Under the pieces are notes generated by a model. It was not told the origin of the DNA and did not search any database. It saw only the letters and a list, made by a program, of their open reading frames with translations. A program made the translations under genes and the position numbers. From positions 1 through 28,488 of the forward strand of contig JACKNG010000011.1 in the NCBI GenBank assembly GCA_024235015.1: a stretch of DNA of 28,488 nucleotides. Reading direction: 5' to 3'. This DNA is from Gammaproteobacteria bacterium (lineage in GTDB: Bacteria; Pseudomonadota; Gammaproteobacteria; Ga0077536). Shown here piece by piece: positions 16,062 through 23,133 of the stretch (position 1 is its first letter; every line of letters begins with the position of its first letter).

Positions 16062-16727
16062 ATGCGCGTGGTCATCGTCGGCGCCGGCGCGCTCGGTTCG
16101 CGTACCGCGCGCCTGCTCGGCCGGCGCGGCTTCGAGGTCGTGGTCATCGAGGCCGACGCCGGGATCGCCGCCGAACTCGGCCAGTCGCTGGACTGCGGGG
16201 TCATCCACGGCGATGGCAGCCGGCCGGCCGTGCTGGTCGAAGCCGATCCCGCCCACAGCGACGTCCTGCTGACCCTGACCAGCAATGCGCAGACCAACCT
16301 CATTGCCAGCCTGGTCGGCCGCTCGCTGGGCTTTCCGCGCGTCATCACCCGCATCGACGACGAGGAGTTCGAGCACATCGCGCTCGAACTCGGCCTCAGC
16401 GACAACGTCATCCCCGCCCGCACCATCGGCCACTACCTCGCCGAGGCCGTGGCCGGCCAGGACGTGTTCGAGTTCTCCGGCGCGATCAAGGGCGACGCGC
16501 GGGTGTTCATGTTCGTCGCCACCGCCGAGCACGAGACCGCGGTGGCCGCCCTCGACCTGCCGGGCGATGCCGGCATCAGCCACGTGTTCCGTGATGGCGC
16601 CCTGTTGATTGCCGGTCCGCAGCTGGTCCTGGCCCGCGGCGACGAGGTCGTGGTGGTCTGTCACCGCAAGCGGCTCGAGGCGTTGCGCGAACGCTTCGGT
16701 CCGCACGCCGGCGAGGGTGGTGCGTGA
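16062..16727 (+). CDS. TrkA/KtrA-like RCK potassium regulatory subunit, half-size
   Basis: This 221-residue cytosolic gating subunit partners the TrkH-type protein. The N-terminal Rossmann domain begins MRVVIVGAGALGSRTA (GxGxxG at 7-12) with the acidic residue E30 closing the nucleotide site. A TrkA-C (RCK-C) domain covers about 140-215 (GPQLVLARGDEVVVV). E. coli TrkA is about twice as long with two RCK units; this single-unit form is like KtrA, which forms an octameric ring. Binding of NAD(H) or ATP/ADP is expected from the family. The gene starts one base after trkH and ends inside the leader of the STAS-MlaE gene, so all lie on one transcript. Confidence 0.92.
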   Translation: MRVVIVGAGALGSRTARLLGRRGFEVVVIEADAGIAAELGQSLDCGVIHGDGSRPAVLVEADPAHSDVLLTLTSNAQTNLIASLVGRSLGFPRVITRIDDEEFEHIALELGLSDNVIPARTIGHYLAEAVAGQDVFEFSGAIKGDARVFMFVATAEHETAVAALDLPGDAGISHVFRDGALLIAGPQLVLARGDEVVVVCHRKRLEALRERFGPHAGEGGA

Positions 16728-16749
16728 CCACAGCGCGGTGCGCCGGCTG

Positions 16750-17877
16750 ATGGCCGCGCAGGCGGCACTGGTACGGGCGCGTGACGGCGCGCGGCTGGTG
16801 TTGCATCCGGAAGGTGCCTGGACCCTGGCGGCCACGCTGGCACCGTTGCCGCCGCTGCTCGACGAACTGTTCGATGCCGAGCTTCGCCAGGTGAGGTTCG
16901 ATTGCAGCGCCCTGGCGGCATGGGACTCGCGGCTGGTGGTGTTCGCGCGCGAGGTCGCACAGCGCTGCGCCGCGCGCGGGGTCGCTTTCGACGCCGACGG
17001 CCTGCCGGACGGCGTGGTACGCCTGATCGCGCTGGCCGACGGCGCCGCCGGCAGGCGCGACGGCGCCGGCCACCTGGCCGAGCGCGGCTTCCTGCGCGAA
17101 CTCGGCGAGCAGGCCATCGCCTTCCTGCGTTCGGCCGGCGAGCTGATCGAGTTCACCGGGGCGGCCACGGTCGCGTTGGTGAACATGCTGCGGGGGCGGG
17201 CGCGCTTCCGTTACCGCGACATGTTCCGCGTGATGCAGGACGTCGGCGCCGAGGCGCTGCCCATCGTCAGCCTGATCAGCGTCCTCGTCGGCCTCATCCT
17301 GGCCTACATCGGCGCGCTGCAGTTGAGCCAGTTCGGCGCCTCGGAGTACGTCGCCAACCTGGTCGCCATCGCCATGGCGCGCGAGATGGCGGCGATGATG
17401 ACCGGCATCATCATGGCCGGGCGGACCGGGGCTGCCTTCGCCGCCCAGCTCGGCACGATGACCGCCAACGAGGAGATCGACGCCCTGCGCACGGCGGCGA
17501 TTCCGCCGATCGAGTTCCTGGTCCTGCCGCGCATCGTCGCCCTGGTGCTGATGCTGCCGCTGCTCGCCGTCTACGCCAACCTGATGGGCATCTTCGGCGG
17601 CGCCTTGGTCGGCCTGACGTATCTCGACATCGACCCGTTGCAGTACGTCACCCAGACCCGCGAGGCGGTCACCCTGACCGACTTCGGAACCGGCCTGTTC
17701 AAGGCCGCCGTGTACGGCGTGATCGTGGCGGTGTCCGGCTGTCTGCGCGGCATGCAGTGCGGGCGCAGCGCGGCCGCGGTGGGCGAGGCGACGACCTCGG
17801 CGGTGGTCACCGGCATCGTGTTCATCGTCGTCGCCTCGGCGACGCTGACCATCGTCTACCAGGTGCTCGGGCTGTGA
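16750..17877 (+). CDS. MlaE-type lipid ABC permease with N-terminal STAS domain
   Basis: This 375-residue protein (from ATG 16750) has an N-terminal STAS-like domain (about 1-95) fused to an MlaE permease domain (about 120-375). The permease part shows FTGAATVAL, the elbow-helix and TM region RYRDMFRVMQDVG, the coupling helix motif AREMAAMMTGIIMAGRTGAAFAAQLGTM, and EEIDALRTA, typical of MlaE/TRIC-type permeases. It forms the membrane core of an MCE lipid transporter in the inner membrane. The start is uncertain: GTG 16720 (8-nt overlap with trkA) and GTG 16738 are in frame, and none has a good Shine-Dalgarno sequence. The stop overlaps the ATPase start in GTGA. STAS fusions to MlaE are known and may regulate the pump, like MlaB in trans. 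Confidence 0.92.
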   Translation: MAAQAALVRARDGARLVLHPEGAWTLAATLAPLPPLLDELFDAELRQVRFDCSALAAWDSRLVVFAREVAQRCAARGVAFDADGLPDGVVRLIALADGAAGRRDGAGHLAERGFLRELGEQAIAFLRSAGELIEFTGAATVALVNMLRGRARFRYRDMFRVMQDVGAEALPIVSLISVLVGLILAYIGALQLSQFGASEYVANLVAIAMAREMAAMMTGIIMAGRTGAAFAAQLGTMTANEEIDALRTAAIPPIEFLVLPRIVALVLMLPLLAVYANLMGIFGGALVGLTYLDIDPLQYVTQTREAVTLTDFGTGLFKAAVYGVIVAVSGCLRGMQCGRSAAAVGEATTSAVVTGIVFIVVASATLTIVYQVLGL

Positions 17878-18644
17878 GCGCGGTGACGGACGACGGCGCG
17901 GCGCCGCACGTCAGCGTCGAGGGGCTCGCGGTCGGCTACGGCGATCGCGTGGTGCAGAGCGGCCTCGATTTCGGCATCCGGCGCGGCAGCGTGTTCGTCA
18001 TCATGGGGCCGAGCGGCTGTGGCAAGAGCACCGTGCTGCGCGCCATGGTCGGCCTGCTCGAACCGCGCGCCGGGCGCATCCGCTACGGCGGCACGAGCCT
18101 GTGGGACGCCGCGCCCGAGCGCCGCGACGAGCTGCGCCGGCGTTTCGGCGTGATGTACCAGGGCGGTGCGCTGTGGAGCGCGATGACCGTGGTCGAGAAC
18201 GTCAGCCTGCCGTTGGAGGAACACACCGAACTCGATGCCTGGACCATCCGTCGCCTCGCCGAGCTCAAGCTGGCGCTGGTCGGCCTGAGCGGCTTCGAGG
18301 ATTTCTACCCGGCGGAGATCAGCGGTGGCATGAACAAGCGCGTGGGCGTGGCGCGTGCGCTGGCGCTCGATCCCGAGGTGGTGTTCTTCGACGAGCCGTC
18401 CGCGGGGCTCGACCCGATCAGCGCCCGGCGTCTCGACGACACCCTGCTCGCGCTGCGCGATGCGCTCGGCTGTACCATGGTGCTGGTGACCCACGAACTC
18501 GACAGCATCTTCCACATTGCCGACGACGCCGTGATGCTCGATCCGGTCAGCGGCACGATGATCGCCCGCGGAGCGCCGCGCGAGCTGCTCGAGACGAGCA
18601 CCGACGAACGCGTACGGCGCTTCCTGCGGCGCGGCGAGGCATGA
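17874..18644 (+). CDS. MlaF-like ABC ATPase of the MCE lipid transporter
   Basis: This 256-residue ATP-binding protein drives the MlaE-type permease. Walker A is GPSGCGKST (45-53), the Q-loop is YQGGALWSAMTV (Q96), the signature is ISGGMNKRVG (149-158), Walker B is VVFFDEPSAGLD (169-180) and the switch histidine is H207. SGGMxKRV and DEPSAGLDPI are hallmarks of the MlaF/Mkl lipid transport group. The start is GTG 17874 within a GTGA overlap; GTG 17883 is an alternative. The stop overlaps the MCE start in ATGA. Together with its neighbours this is a four-component transporter of the Mla/Pqi/Ttg2 kind. Confidence 0.94.
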   Translation: MSAVTDDGAAPHVSVEGLAVGYGDRVVQSGLDFGIRRGSVFVIMGPSGCGKSTVLRAMVGLLEPRAGRIRYGGTSLWDAAPERRDELRRRFGVMYQGGALWSAMTVVENVSLPLEEHTELDAWTIRRLAELKLALVGLSGFEDFYPAEISGGMNKRVGVARALALDPEVVFFDEPSAGLDPISARRLDDTLLALRDALGCTMVLVTHELDSIFHIADDAVMLDPVSGTMIARGAPRELLETSTDERVRRFLRRGEA

Positions 18645-19729
18645 GCGCGCGGGCCAACCCGGCCGTGGTCGGCGGCTTCGTCGTCGGCGCACTGGTGTTG
18701 CTGGTGGCGGCGGTGCTGCTGTTCGGCAGCGGTGCGGTGCTGCGCGAACGCGTGCCGGTGGTGGCGTTCTTCTCCGGCAACGTGCGCGGTTTGCAGGAAG
18801 GATCGCCGGTGGAGTTTCGCGGCGTGCGGGTTGGCACCGTGACCGAGCTGCGCCTGACCCTCGACGTCGACAGCATGGACGTCCTCATCCCGGTCTACAT
18901 GGAACTCGACCCGCGCAGCCTGACCCTGGCCGGCGGCGACGCGGCCGGGGGCGATGGCGGCACCCTGTCATTCCTCGACGCGCTGGTCGAACGCGGGCTG
19001 CGTGCGCGGCTCGACCTCGAGAGTTTCGTCACCGGCCAGCTCGCCGTCGGTCTCGACATGTACCCGGACAGCGCGGTCACCCGCACCGGCGCGGTCGCCG
19101 ACGTCTACGAGTTGCCGACGGTGCCCTCGACGCTCGACCGCGTCGCCGCGATCCTGCAGGAGCTGCCGCTGCAGGACATCGCGGTCAAGCTCATCGATAC
19201 CCTCGACAACGTCGCCCGCCTGCTCGCCGACGACCAGCTCGACAACGCGCTGCGCGATGCCGCCGCGACCACTGCCGATACCCGCCAGCTGGTCGGCGAG
19301 CTGCGCGCGGCGCTCGCTCCGTTGCTCGGCGACCTCGATGCCGCCGTGAAGGAACTGCGCGGCGCGGTCGCCGAAGCCTCGCGCGGGACGTCGGCGACGC
19401 TCGCCGAGTACCGCCGCCTGGCGCAGGACGGGAGCGCCCGCCTGGACGGGCTGGCCGGCCGCATCGAGCACGCGGTCGAGGAGGTCGGCGGGCTGCGCGC
19501 GACCCTCGATGCGCGCGTCGCCCCGGTCAGCGAGGCGGCGCTCGCCACGCTGCGCGAGGCGCAGGGCGCAGTGGCCGGCATCGAGGACGTCGTCGCGGCC
19601 GATTCGCGCACGCGCTACAACCTCGACGAGGCCCTCGCGGCCCTGGCCGAAGCCGCGCGTTCGCTGCGTATCATGGCCGACTACCTGGTGCAGAATCCCG
19701 ATGCGCTGATCCGGGGGAGGAATCCATGA
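18641..19729 (+). CDS. MCE-domain lipid-binding protein (MlaD/PqiB-like)
   Basis: This 362-residue protein has an N-terminal TM anchor (about 9-29), one MCE domain (about 38-125; FFSGNVRGLQEGSPVEFRGVRVGTV is its split core) and a long helical periplasmic tail (about 160-350). The tail is rich in Ala, Leu, Asp and Arg with heptad-like spacing and probably forms a coiled-coil tube or needle. It is longer than MlaD (about 180 aa) and shorter than PqiB with its three MCE domains. It should bind the ABC core as a hexamer and guide phospholipids across the periplasm. The start overlaps the ATPase stop (ATGA), and the stop overlaps the lipoprotein start. GGGGGAGG at 19713-19720 before the next gene lies inside its last codons. 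Confidence 0.93.
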   Translation: MSARANPAVVGGFVVGALVLLVAAVLLFGSGAVLRERVPVVAFFSGNVRGLQEGSPVEFRGVRVGTVTELRLTLDVDSMDVLIPVYMELDPRSLTLAGGDAAGGDGGTLSFLDALVERGLRARLDLESFVTGQLAVGLDMYPDSAVTRTGAVADVYELPTVPSTLDRVAAILQELPLQDIAVKLIDTLDNVARLLADDQLDNALRDAAATTADTRQLVGELRAALAPLLGDLDAAVKELRGAVAEASRGTSATLAEYRRLAQDGSARLDGLAGRIEHAVEEVGGLRATLDARVAPVSEAALATLREAQGAVAGIEDVVAADSRTRYNLDEALAALAEAARSLRIMADYLVQNPDALIRGRNP

Positions 19730-20376
19730 GCGCGAACGACCTGGCCGTGCCCGGGGCGGTCTGCACGGTGCTGCCCGCCGTGCTCCTGGGCATGCTGCTG
19801 ATCGGCGGCTGCGCGCGCCAGCCCGCACCCGACCTCTACATCCTCGACCTGCCGCAGGGCACGGCGGTCAGCGGCCCCGCGCAGGGCCCGAGCGTCGGTA
19901 TCGGCCCGCTCACGCTACCGCCCTACCTCGACCGGCCGCAGATCGTCACCCGCGACGGCGCCTACCGCCTGCGCGCCGCGCAGGCGCAGGTGTGGGCCGA
20001 ACCGGTCGCGGACGGCATCACCCGCGTGCTCAGCGACAGCCTCGGGCGCGAACTCGGCAGCAACCGGGTCGTGGTGGTCCCGCAGCGCGCGCGCGAACCG
20101 CTGGACTGGCGCGTGGCCATCGACATCCGGCGTTTCGACGGTACGCCGGGGGGCACGGTCGTACTCGCCGCGGGCTGGACGATTTACCGTGGTGGCGCGG
20201 GTGAGGCCGAGGCCAGCCATACCGCGGTGTTCGAGCAGGCGGTGGAGGGCGGCGACTACGCGGCCCTGGTCGCGGCCGAGGCCGCGGCCGTGGCGCGCCT
20301 GGGGCAGGCGATCGCTGCCGGCATCACCGCCGCCGACCGAGGCGCCGCCGTCAGACCAGGGAGGAGACAACCATGA
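19726..20376 (+). CDS. PqiC/DUF330-like transport-associated lipoprotein
   Basis: This 216-residue lipoprotein has a hydrophobic leader (about 10-27) that ends in LLIGGC, with acylated C29. The region YILDLPQ followed by a VGIGPLTLPPYLDRPQIVTR block is typical of the ABC-type transport auxiliary component (PqiC/DUF330) that anchors MCE needles to the outer membrane. AQVWAEPVADGITRVLSD and RVVVVPQ are also family features. It should receive lipid from the MCE protein. The start ATG 19726 has GGGGGAGG at 19713-19720, five bases upstream. The stop overlaps the start of the dioxygenase in ATGA. Confidence 0.92.
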   Translation: MSANDLAVPGAVCTVLPAVLLGMLLIGGCARQPAPDLYILDLPQGTAVSGPAQGPSVGIGPLTLPPYLDRPQIVTRDGAYRLRAAQAQVWAEPVADGITRVLSDSLGRELGSNRVVVVPQRAREPLDWRVAIDIRRFDGTPGGTVVLAAGWTIYRGGAGEAEASHTAVFEQAVEGGDYAALVAAEAAAVARLGQAIAAGITAADRGAAVRPGRRQP

Positions 20377-21269
20377 ACGTGACCGTGATGCCGCTGACCG
20401 AAACCTTCGCCGCCGAGGTCGGCGACGTCGACCTCGGCGCGCCGCTCGACGCCACCGCGTTCGCCGCCATCGCGGACGCCTTCGCGCGCTATGCCGTGCT
20501 GGTGTTTCCCGGGCAGCGACTGGACGAGGAGGCGCAGCTCGCGTTCGCGCGGCGCTTCGGCCCGATCGAGCCCAACTTCCTCGCCGTCAACAGCGAACAG
20601 AAGTTCCGCGTCACCCCCGAGCTCATCGACATCTCGAACCTGACCCCGGAGGGCGCGATATGGGAGGCCGACAGCCGCATGCGCGAGTTCTACGTCGGCA
20701 ACCAGCTGTGGCATACCGACAGCTCGTTCAAACGCGTCCCGGCCAAGGCCTCCCTGCTCTATGCGCGCGCAGTGGCGCCGCTCGGCGGGCACACCGAGTT
20801 CGCCGACCTGCGCGCGGCCTACGATGCCCTGCCGGCCGCGACGCAGGCGCGCATCGCCGGCCTCGTCGCCGAGCACGACATCGCGGTGTCGCGGGCGCGC
20901 ACCGGTTTCGCCGAGTTCACGGCGGCCGAGCGCGCCGCGTTGCCACCGGTACCGCAGGTGCTGGTGCGCACGGTCCCCGAATCGGGCCGCCGCAGTCTCT
21001 ACCTCGCCGCGCATGCCGGCCGCATCCTCGGCCTGCCGGAGGCCGCCGGCCGCGCCCTGCTCGACGAACTCATGGCCCATGCCACGCGCCGCGAGTTCGT
21101 CTACACCCACCGCTGGCGGGTCGGTGACCTGGTGCTGTGGGACAACCGCTGCACCATGCATCGGGGCACGCCGTTCGACGACCAGCGCCATGTGCGCGAC
21201 ATGCTGCGCGCCACCGTCGCCGATGTCGCCAACAGCTGTGAGCAGGAGGGCGTCGTCGCCGCGTCGTGA
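20373..21269 (+). CDS. TauD/TfdA-family Fe(II)/2-oxoglutarate dioxygenase
   Basis: This 298-residue enzyme oxidises a small or acyl substrate with O2 and 2-oxoglutarate. The metal site is H114-x-D116 (WHTDSSF) with H263 (MHRGTPF), and R279 (DMLRATV) is the likely 2-oxoglutarate-binding arginine. All of these key residues are present. FARRFGPIEPN (58-68) and WDNRCTMHRG (256-265) are typical of the TfdA/TauD group. The start has GGGAGGAG at 20358-20365 seven bases upstream and overlaps the lipoprotein stop by 4 nt, so it is translationally coupled to the MCE operon. That association is unusual for a sulfonate- or aryloxyacid-type enzyme, so the substrate is open: it could be a lipid-derived compound, but nothing proves this. 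Confidence 0.93.
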   Translation: MNVTVMPLTETFAAEVGDVDLGAPLDATAFAAIADAFARYAVLVFPGQRLDEEAQLAFARRFGPIEPNFLAVNSEQKFRVTPELIDISNLTPEGAIWEADSRMREFYVGNQLWHTDSSFKRVPAKASLLYARAVAPLGGHTEFADLRAAYDALPAATQARIAGLVAEHDIAVSRARTGFAEFTAAERAALPPVPQVLVRTVPESGRRSLYLAAHAGRILGLPEAAGRALLDELMAHATRREFVYTHRWRVGDLVLWDNRCTMHRGTPFDDQRHVRDMLRATVADVANSCEQEGVVAAS

Positions 21270-21281
21270 GCGGCGACGCGG

Positions 21282-22037
21282 TCAGTCGAGCATGCAGCGG
21301 GCCAGCGCCGCGCGCTGGTCGGGGCCGAAGCCCAGCCATTCGTCGAGATAGGTCTCGAGGGCGCCGCAGCGCCGGTCGATGGCGTCGAGGGTCGCGCGCA
21401 CAAAGTCGCCGTGGGCCGACATCACCACCGCGACGGCATCGGGGCGGGCGCGCTCGGTGAACACGTCGACCGGCTGGTGCTCGCAGTTGCTGAGCTCGAA
21501 GTCTTCGACGATGACCTCGCGCGGCACGCCCAGTGTGCCGAGGATGAGGGCGACGGCGATGCCGGTGCGGTCCTTGCCGCTGGTGCAGTGGACGAGGAAG
21601 GCGGCACCGTCGTCGCGCAGCAGCTCGGCGAGGATGTCACCGAAGGCATCGGCGTGTTCGAAGGGGATGCGCGCGTAGTTGTCGCACATCAGCGCGTGGG
21701 CACGGGCGGCGTCGGCGGTGCCGCGGTTGACCTGGGTGAACAGTTCGACCGAGCCGCGCGGATGCAGGCCGCGATGCAGGAAGCGCGGGCTGCGGCCGGG
21801 CGGCAGGCGGTCCGGTGCGCGCTGCCGTTCCTCGTCGTAGCGCAGGTCGATGATGGTGCGCACGTCGAGAGCGTCGAGGCGTTCGAGATCGGGCGCGCTG
21901 AGCCGCGACAGGCCGTCGGCGCGGATGATCACGCCGCGGCGCGTGGTGCGGTCGCCGGCGGCGGGCAGGCCGCCGAGGTCGCGGACGTTGCGCGCTCCCT
22001 CGAAAAGGATGGCGCGGGATGCGGGAGCGATGGACAT
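21282..22037 (-). CDS. Tyrosine-phosphatase-like protein (Tyr_phosphatase 3 type)
   Basis: This 251-residue protein has the P-loop HCTSGKDRTG (150-159), with nucleophile C151 and R157, in the CX5R form of bacterial dual-specificity/lipid phosphatases. The N-terminal ARNVRDLGGLP (15-25) and GVIIRADGLSRLSAPDLERL are typical of the Tyr_phosphatase3/DUF family. DLRYDEER (64-71) carries the general-acid-like loop. There is no signal peptide, so it acts in the cytoplasm. The same family includes enzymes that act on phosphotyrosine or phosphoinositides; the target here is unknown. The gene converges on the dioxygenase gene with only 12 bases between the stops and no terminator hairpin there. Confidence 0.9.
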   Translation of the reverse strand: MSIAPASRAILFEGARNVRDLGGLPAAGDRTTRRGVIIRADGLSRLSAPDLERLDALDVRTIIDLRYDEERQRAPDRLPPGRSPRFLHRGLHPRGSVELFTQVNRGTADAARAHALMCDNYARIPFEHADAFGDILAELLRDDGAAFLVHCTSGKDRTGIAVALILGTLGVPREVIVEDFELSNCEHQPVDVFTERARPDAVAVVMSAHGDFVRATLDAIDRRCGALETYLDEWLGFGPDQRAALARCMLD

Positions 22038-22073
22038 GGGCGTGGGTCGTGCGGGGGGCGTGGGCCAGCGCGG

Positions 22074-22079
22074 ATTCTA
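22074..22079 (-). promoter_or_regulatory. -10 element of the phosphatase gene
   Basis: TAGAAT reads on the minus strand in the context GGCTAGAATCCGCG, 36 bases upstream of the ATG at 22037. The same TAGAAT-plus-GC context precedes the ligase gene at 11661. No good -35 is seen. Confidence 0.45.
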
Positions 22080-22162
22080 GCCTGCATTGCGCGGGCGCGG
22101 TGCGCGGCCGGCCGCGTCGACCGAACGTCGGCCACGCCTGCCGCGGCGGGCCTGCCGGTGGT

Positions 22163-22195
22163 GTCAAGAAACGTTGCAACGGGTCAACAAACGTT
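22163..22195. repeat. Two 13-bp direct repeats 20 bp apart, candidate operator
   Basis: GTCAAgAAACGTT (22163-22175) and GTCAAcAAACGTT (22183-22195) match in 12 of 13 positions. Their starts are exactly 20 bp apart, so both lie on the same DNA face. They lie 66-98 bases before the VPLP-protein start and on the far side of the phosphatase promoter. A regulator that binds as tandem dimers is a plausible reading. Confidence 0.5.
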
Positions 22196-22260
22196 AAGCC
22201 GGCGGCGAAACGGACGGCGTTGGCAAAATGGGCGGTGCCGGCCCTGCTAACGTCGGCCCC

Positions 22261-23088
22261 ATGAACATCTTGTCTCGCAAGTGCCGGCATCCCGGCCCGC
22301 TGGTTTCTTCAGCGCTGCTGCTCGTCGCCATGCTGGTCTGGGGCCAGGCCGGCGCGATTGTCGTCGCCGACACGTTGCCCTATGACGGCACGCCGGACTG
22401 GACCGACTGGATCGTCAACGATCGCCGCAATGCCTCGATGCGGCCGGGGCCGGAACCGAGCGTGACTCTGACCACGGCGCCCGGTGCCGGGGTCTGGTTC
22501 GGGTGGGGCGATGCCGCACGTTACCGGGACCAGCCGGCCTGGTCCCTGGGCACGCCGCTGGAAGGAAACTACCTGTCCCTGTCCGCCGCCTTTTCCGCCG
22601 ATGCGGCCGACTGGCGCGCACAGCTGTTCGATACCGCGTTCCACGCTGCTTTCGAGTTTGCGCCGACCGGCTGCAGCAAGGCGTGCTACGGACTGCCAGG
22701 GGCCGCCGGGGTCAACGTCGTCCACGCCGGTGCGGGGGGCCGCGGCGTTGACCGCACCTTCGTCGCGCTCGACCTCAGCGCACGCCACGACTACGCGTTC
22801 CTGCTCGAGGACGGGCAGGTGTCCTACCGTATCGATGGCAACGTGGTCTACAGCGGCAGTGCGCGGCCCTACCTGCTCGACCTGCCGCGCTTGACCATTG
22901 GCGATGACAGCGGCCACACCGAGACCGGTGTCGGTGCGATGACCCTCTACGACGTGCGCGCCATCACCGGGCCGGACGCCTACCAGGCGGTCGCCGCGGT
23001 ACCCCTGCCGACACCCTTCCTCCTGTTGTCCGGCGCCTTGCTCGCCCTGCTGCCGTTGCGCCGGCGGTGCGGCGACGTCCAGGGCTGA
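22261..23088 (+). CDS. Secreted VPLP (PEP-CTERM-like) protein
   Basis: This 275-residue protein has an N-terminal signal peptide (about 1-32, MNILSRKC then a hydrophobic core to AGAI). The beta-rich body (about 33-240) resembles a laminin-G/concanavalin-like secreted domain and contains two close cysteines (SKACYGL and TGCSK). The C-terminus has VPLP (247-250), a hydrophobic stretch FLLLSGALLALLPL and then RRR, the layout of PEP-CTERM/VPxP sorting tails that are processed by an exosortase. The nine residues after the RRR start (RRRCGDVQG) are longer than usual. No exosortase is encoded in the window. The start ATG 22261 lacks a Shine-Dalgarno sequence; an in-frame ATG at 22228 would spoil the signal peptide. 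The function is unknown, and extracellular matrix association is typical of such proteins. Confidence 0.8.
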   Translation: MNILSRKCRHPGPLVSSALLLVAMLVWGQAGAIVVADTLPYDGTPDWTDWIVNDRRNASMRPGPEPSVTLTTAPGAGVWFGWGDAARYRDQPAWSLGTPLEGNYLSLSAAFSADAADWRAQLFDTAFHAAFEFAPTGCSKACYGLPGAAGVNVVHAGAGGRGVDRTFVALDLSARHDYAFLLEDGQVSYRIDGNVVYSGSARPYLLDLPRLTIGDDSGHTETGVGAMTLYDVRAITGPDAYQAVAAVPLPTPFLLLSGALLALLPLRRRCGDVQG

Positions 23089-23110
23089 GGTCGACGGCGG
23101 TCCTGGCGGG

Positions 23111-23125
23111 GCGGTGCGTCACCGC
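23111..23125. terminator. Possible hairpin between convergent genes
   Basis: GCGGTG (23111-23116) pairs perfectly with CACCGC (23120-23125) around CGT, between the VPLP gene and the convergent VOC gene. There is no T-tract on either side, so termination is uncertain. Confidence 0.3.
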
Positions 23126-23133
23126 GGGGGCGT

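Noticed and set aside
22150..22260. Sigma-54 promoter for the VPLP protein
   Set aside because: No GG-N10-GC spacing was found; the candidates have 8, 13 or 14 bases between the elements.
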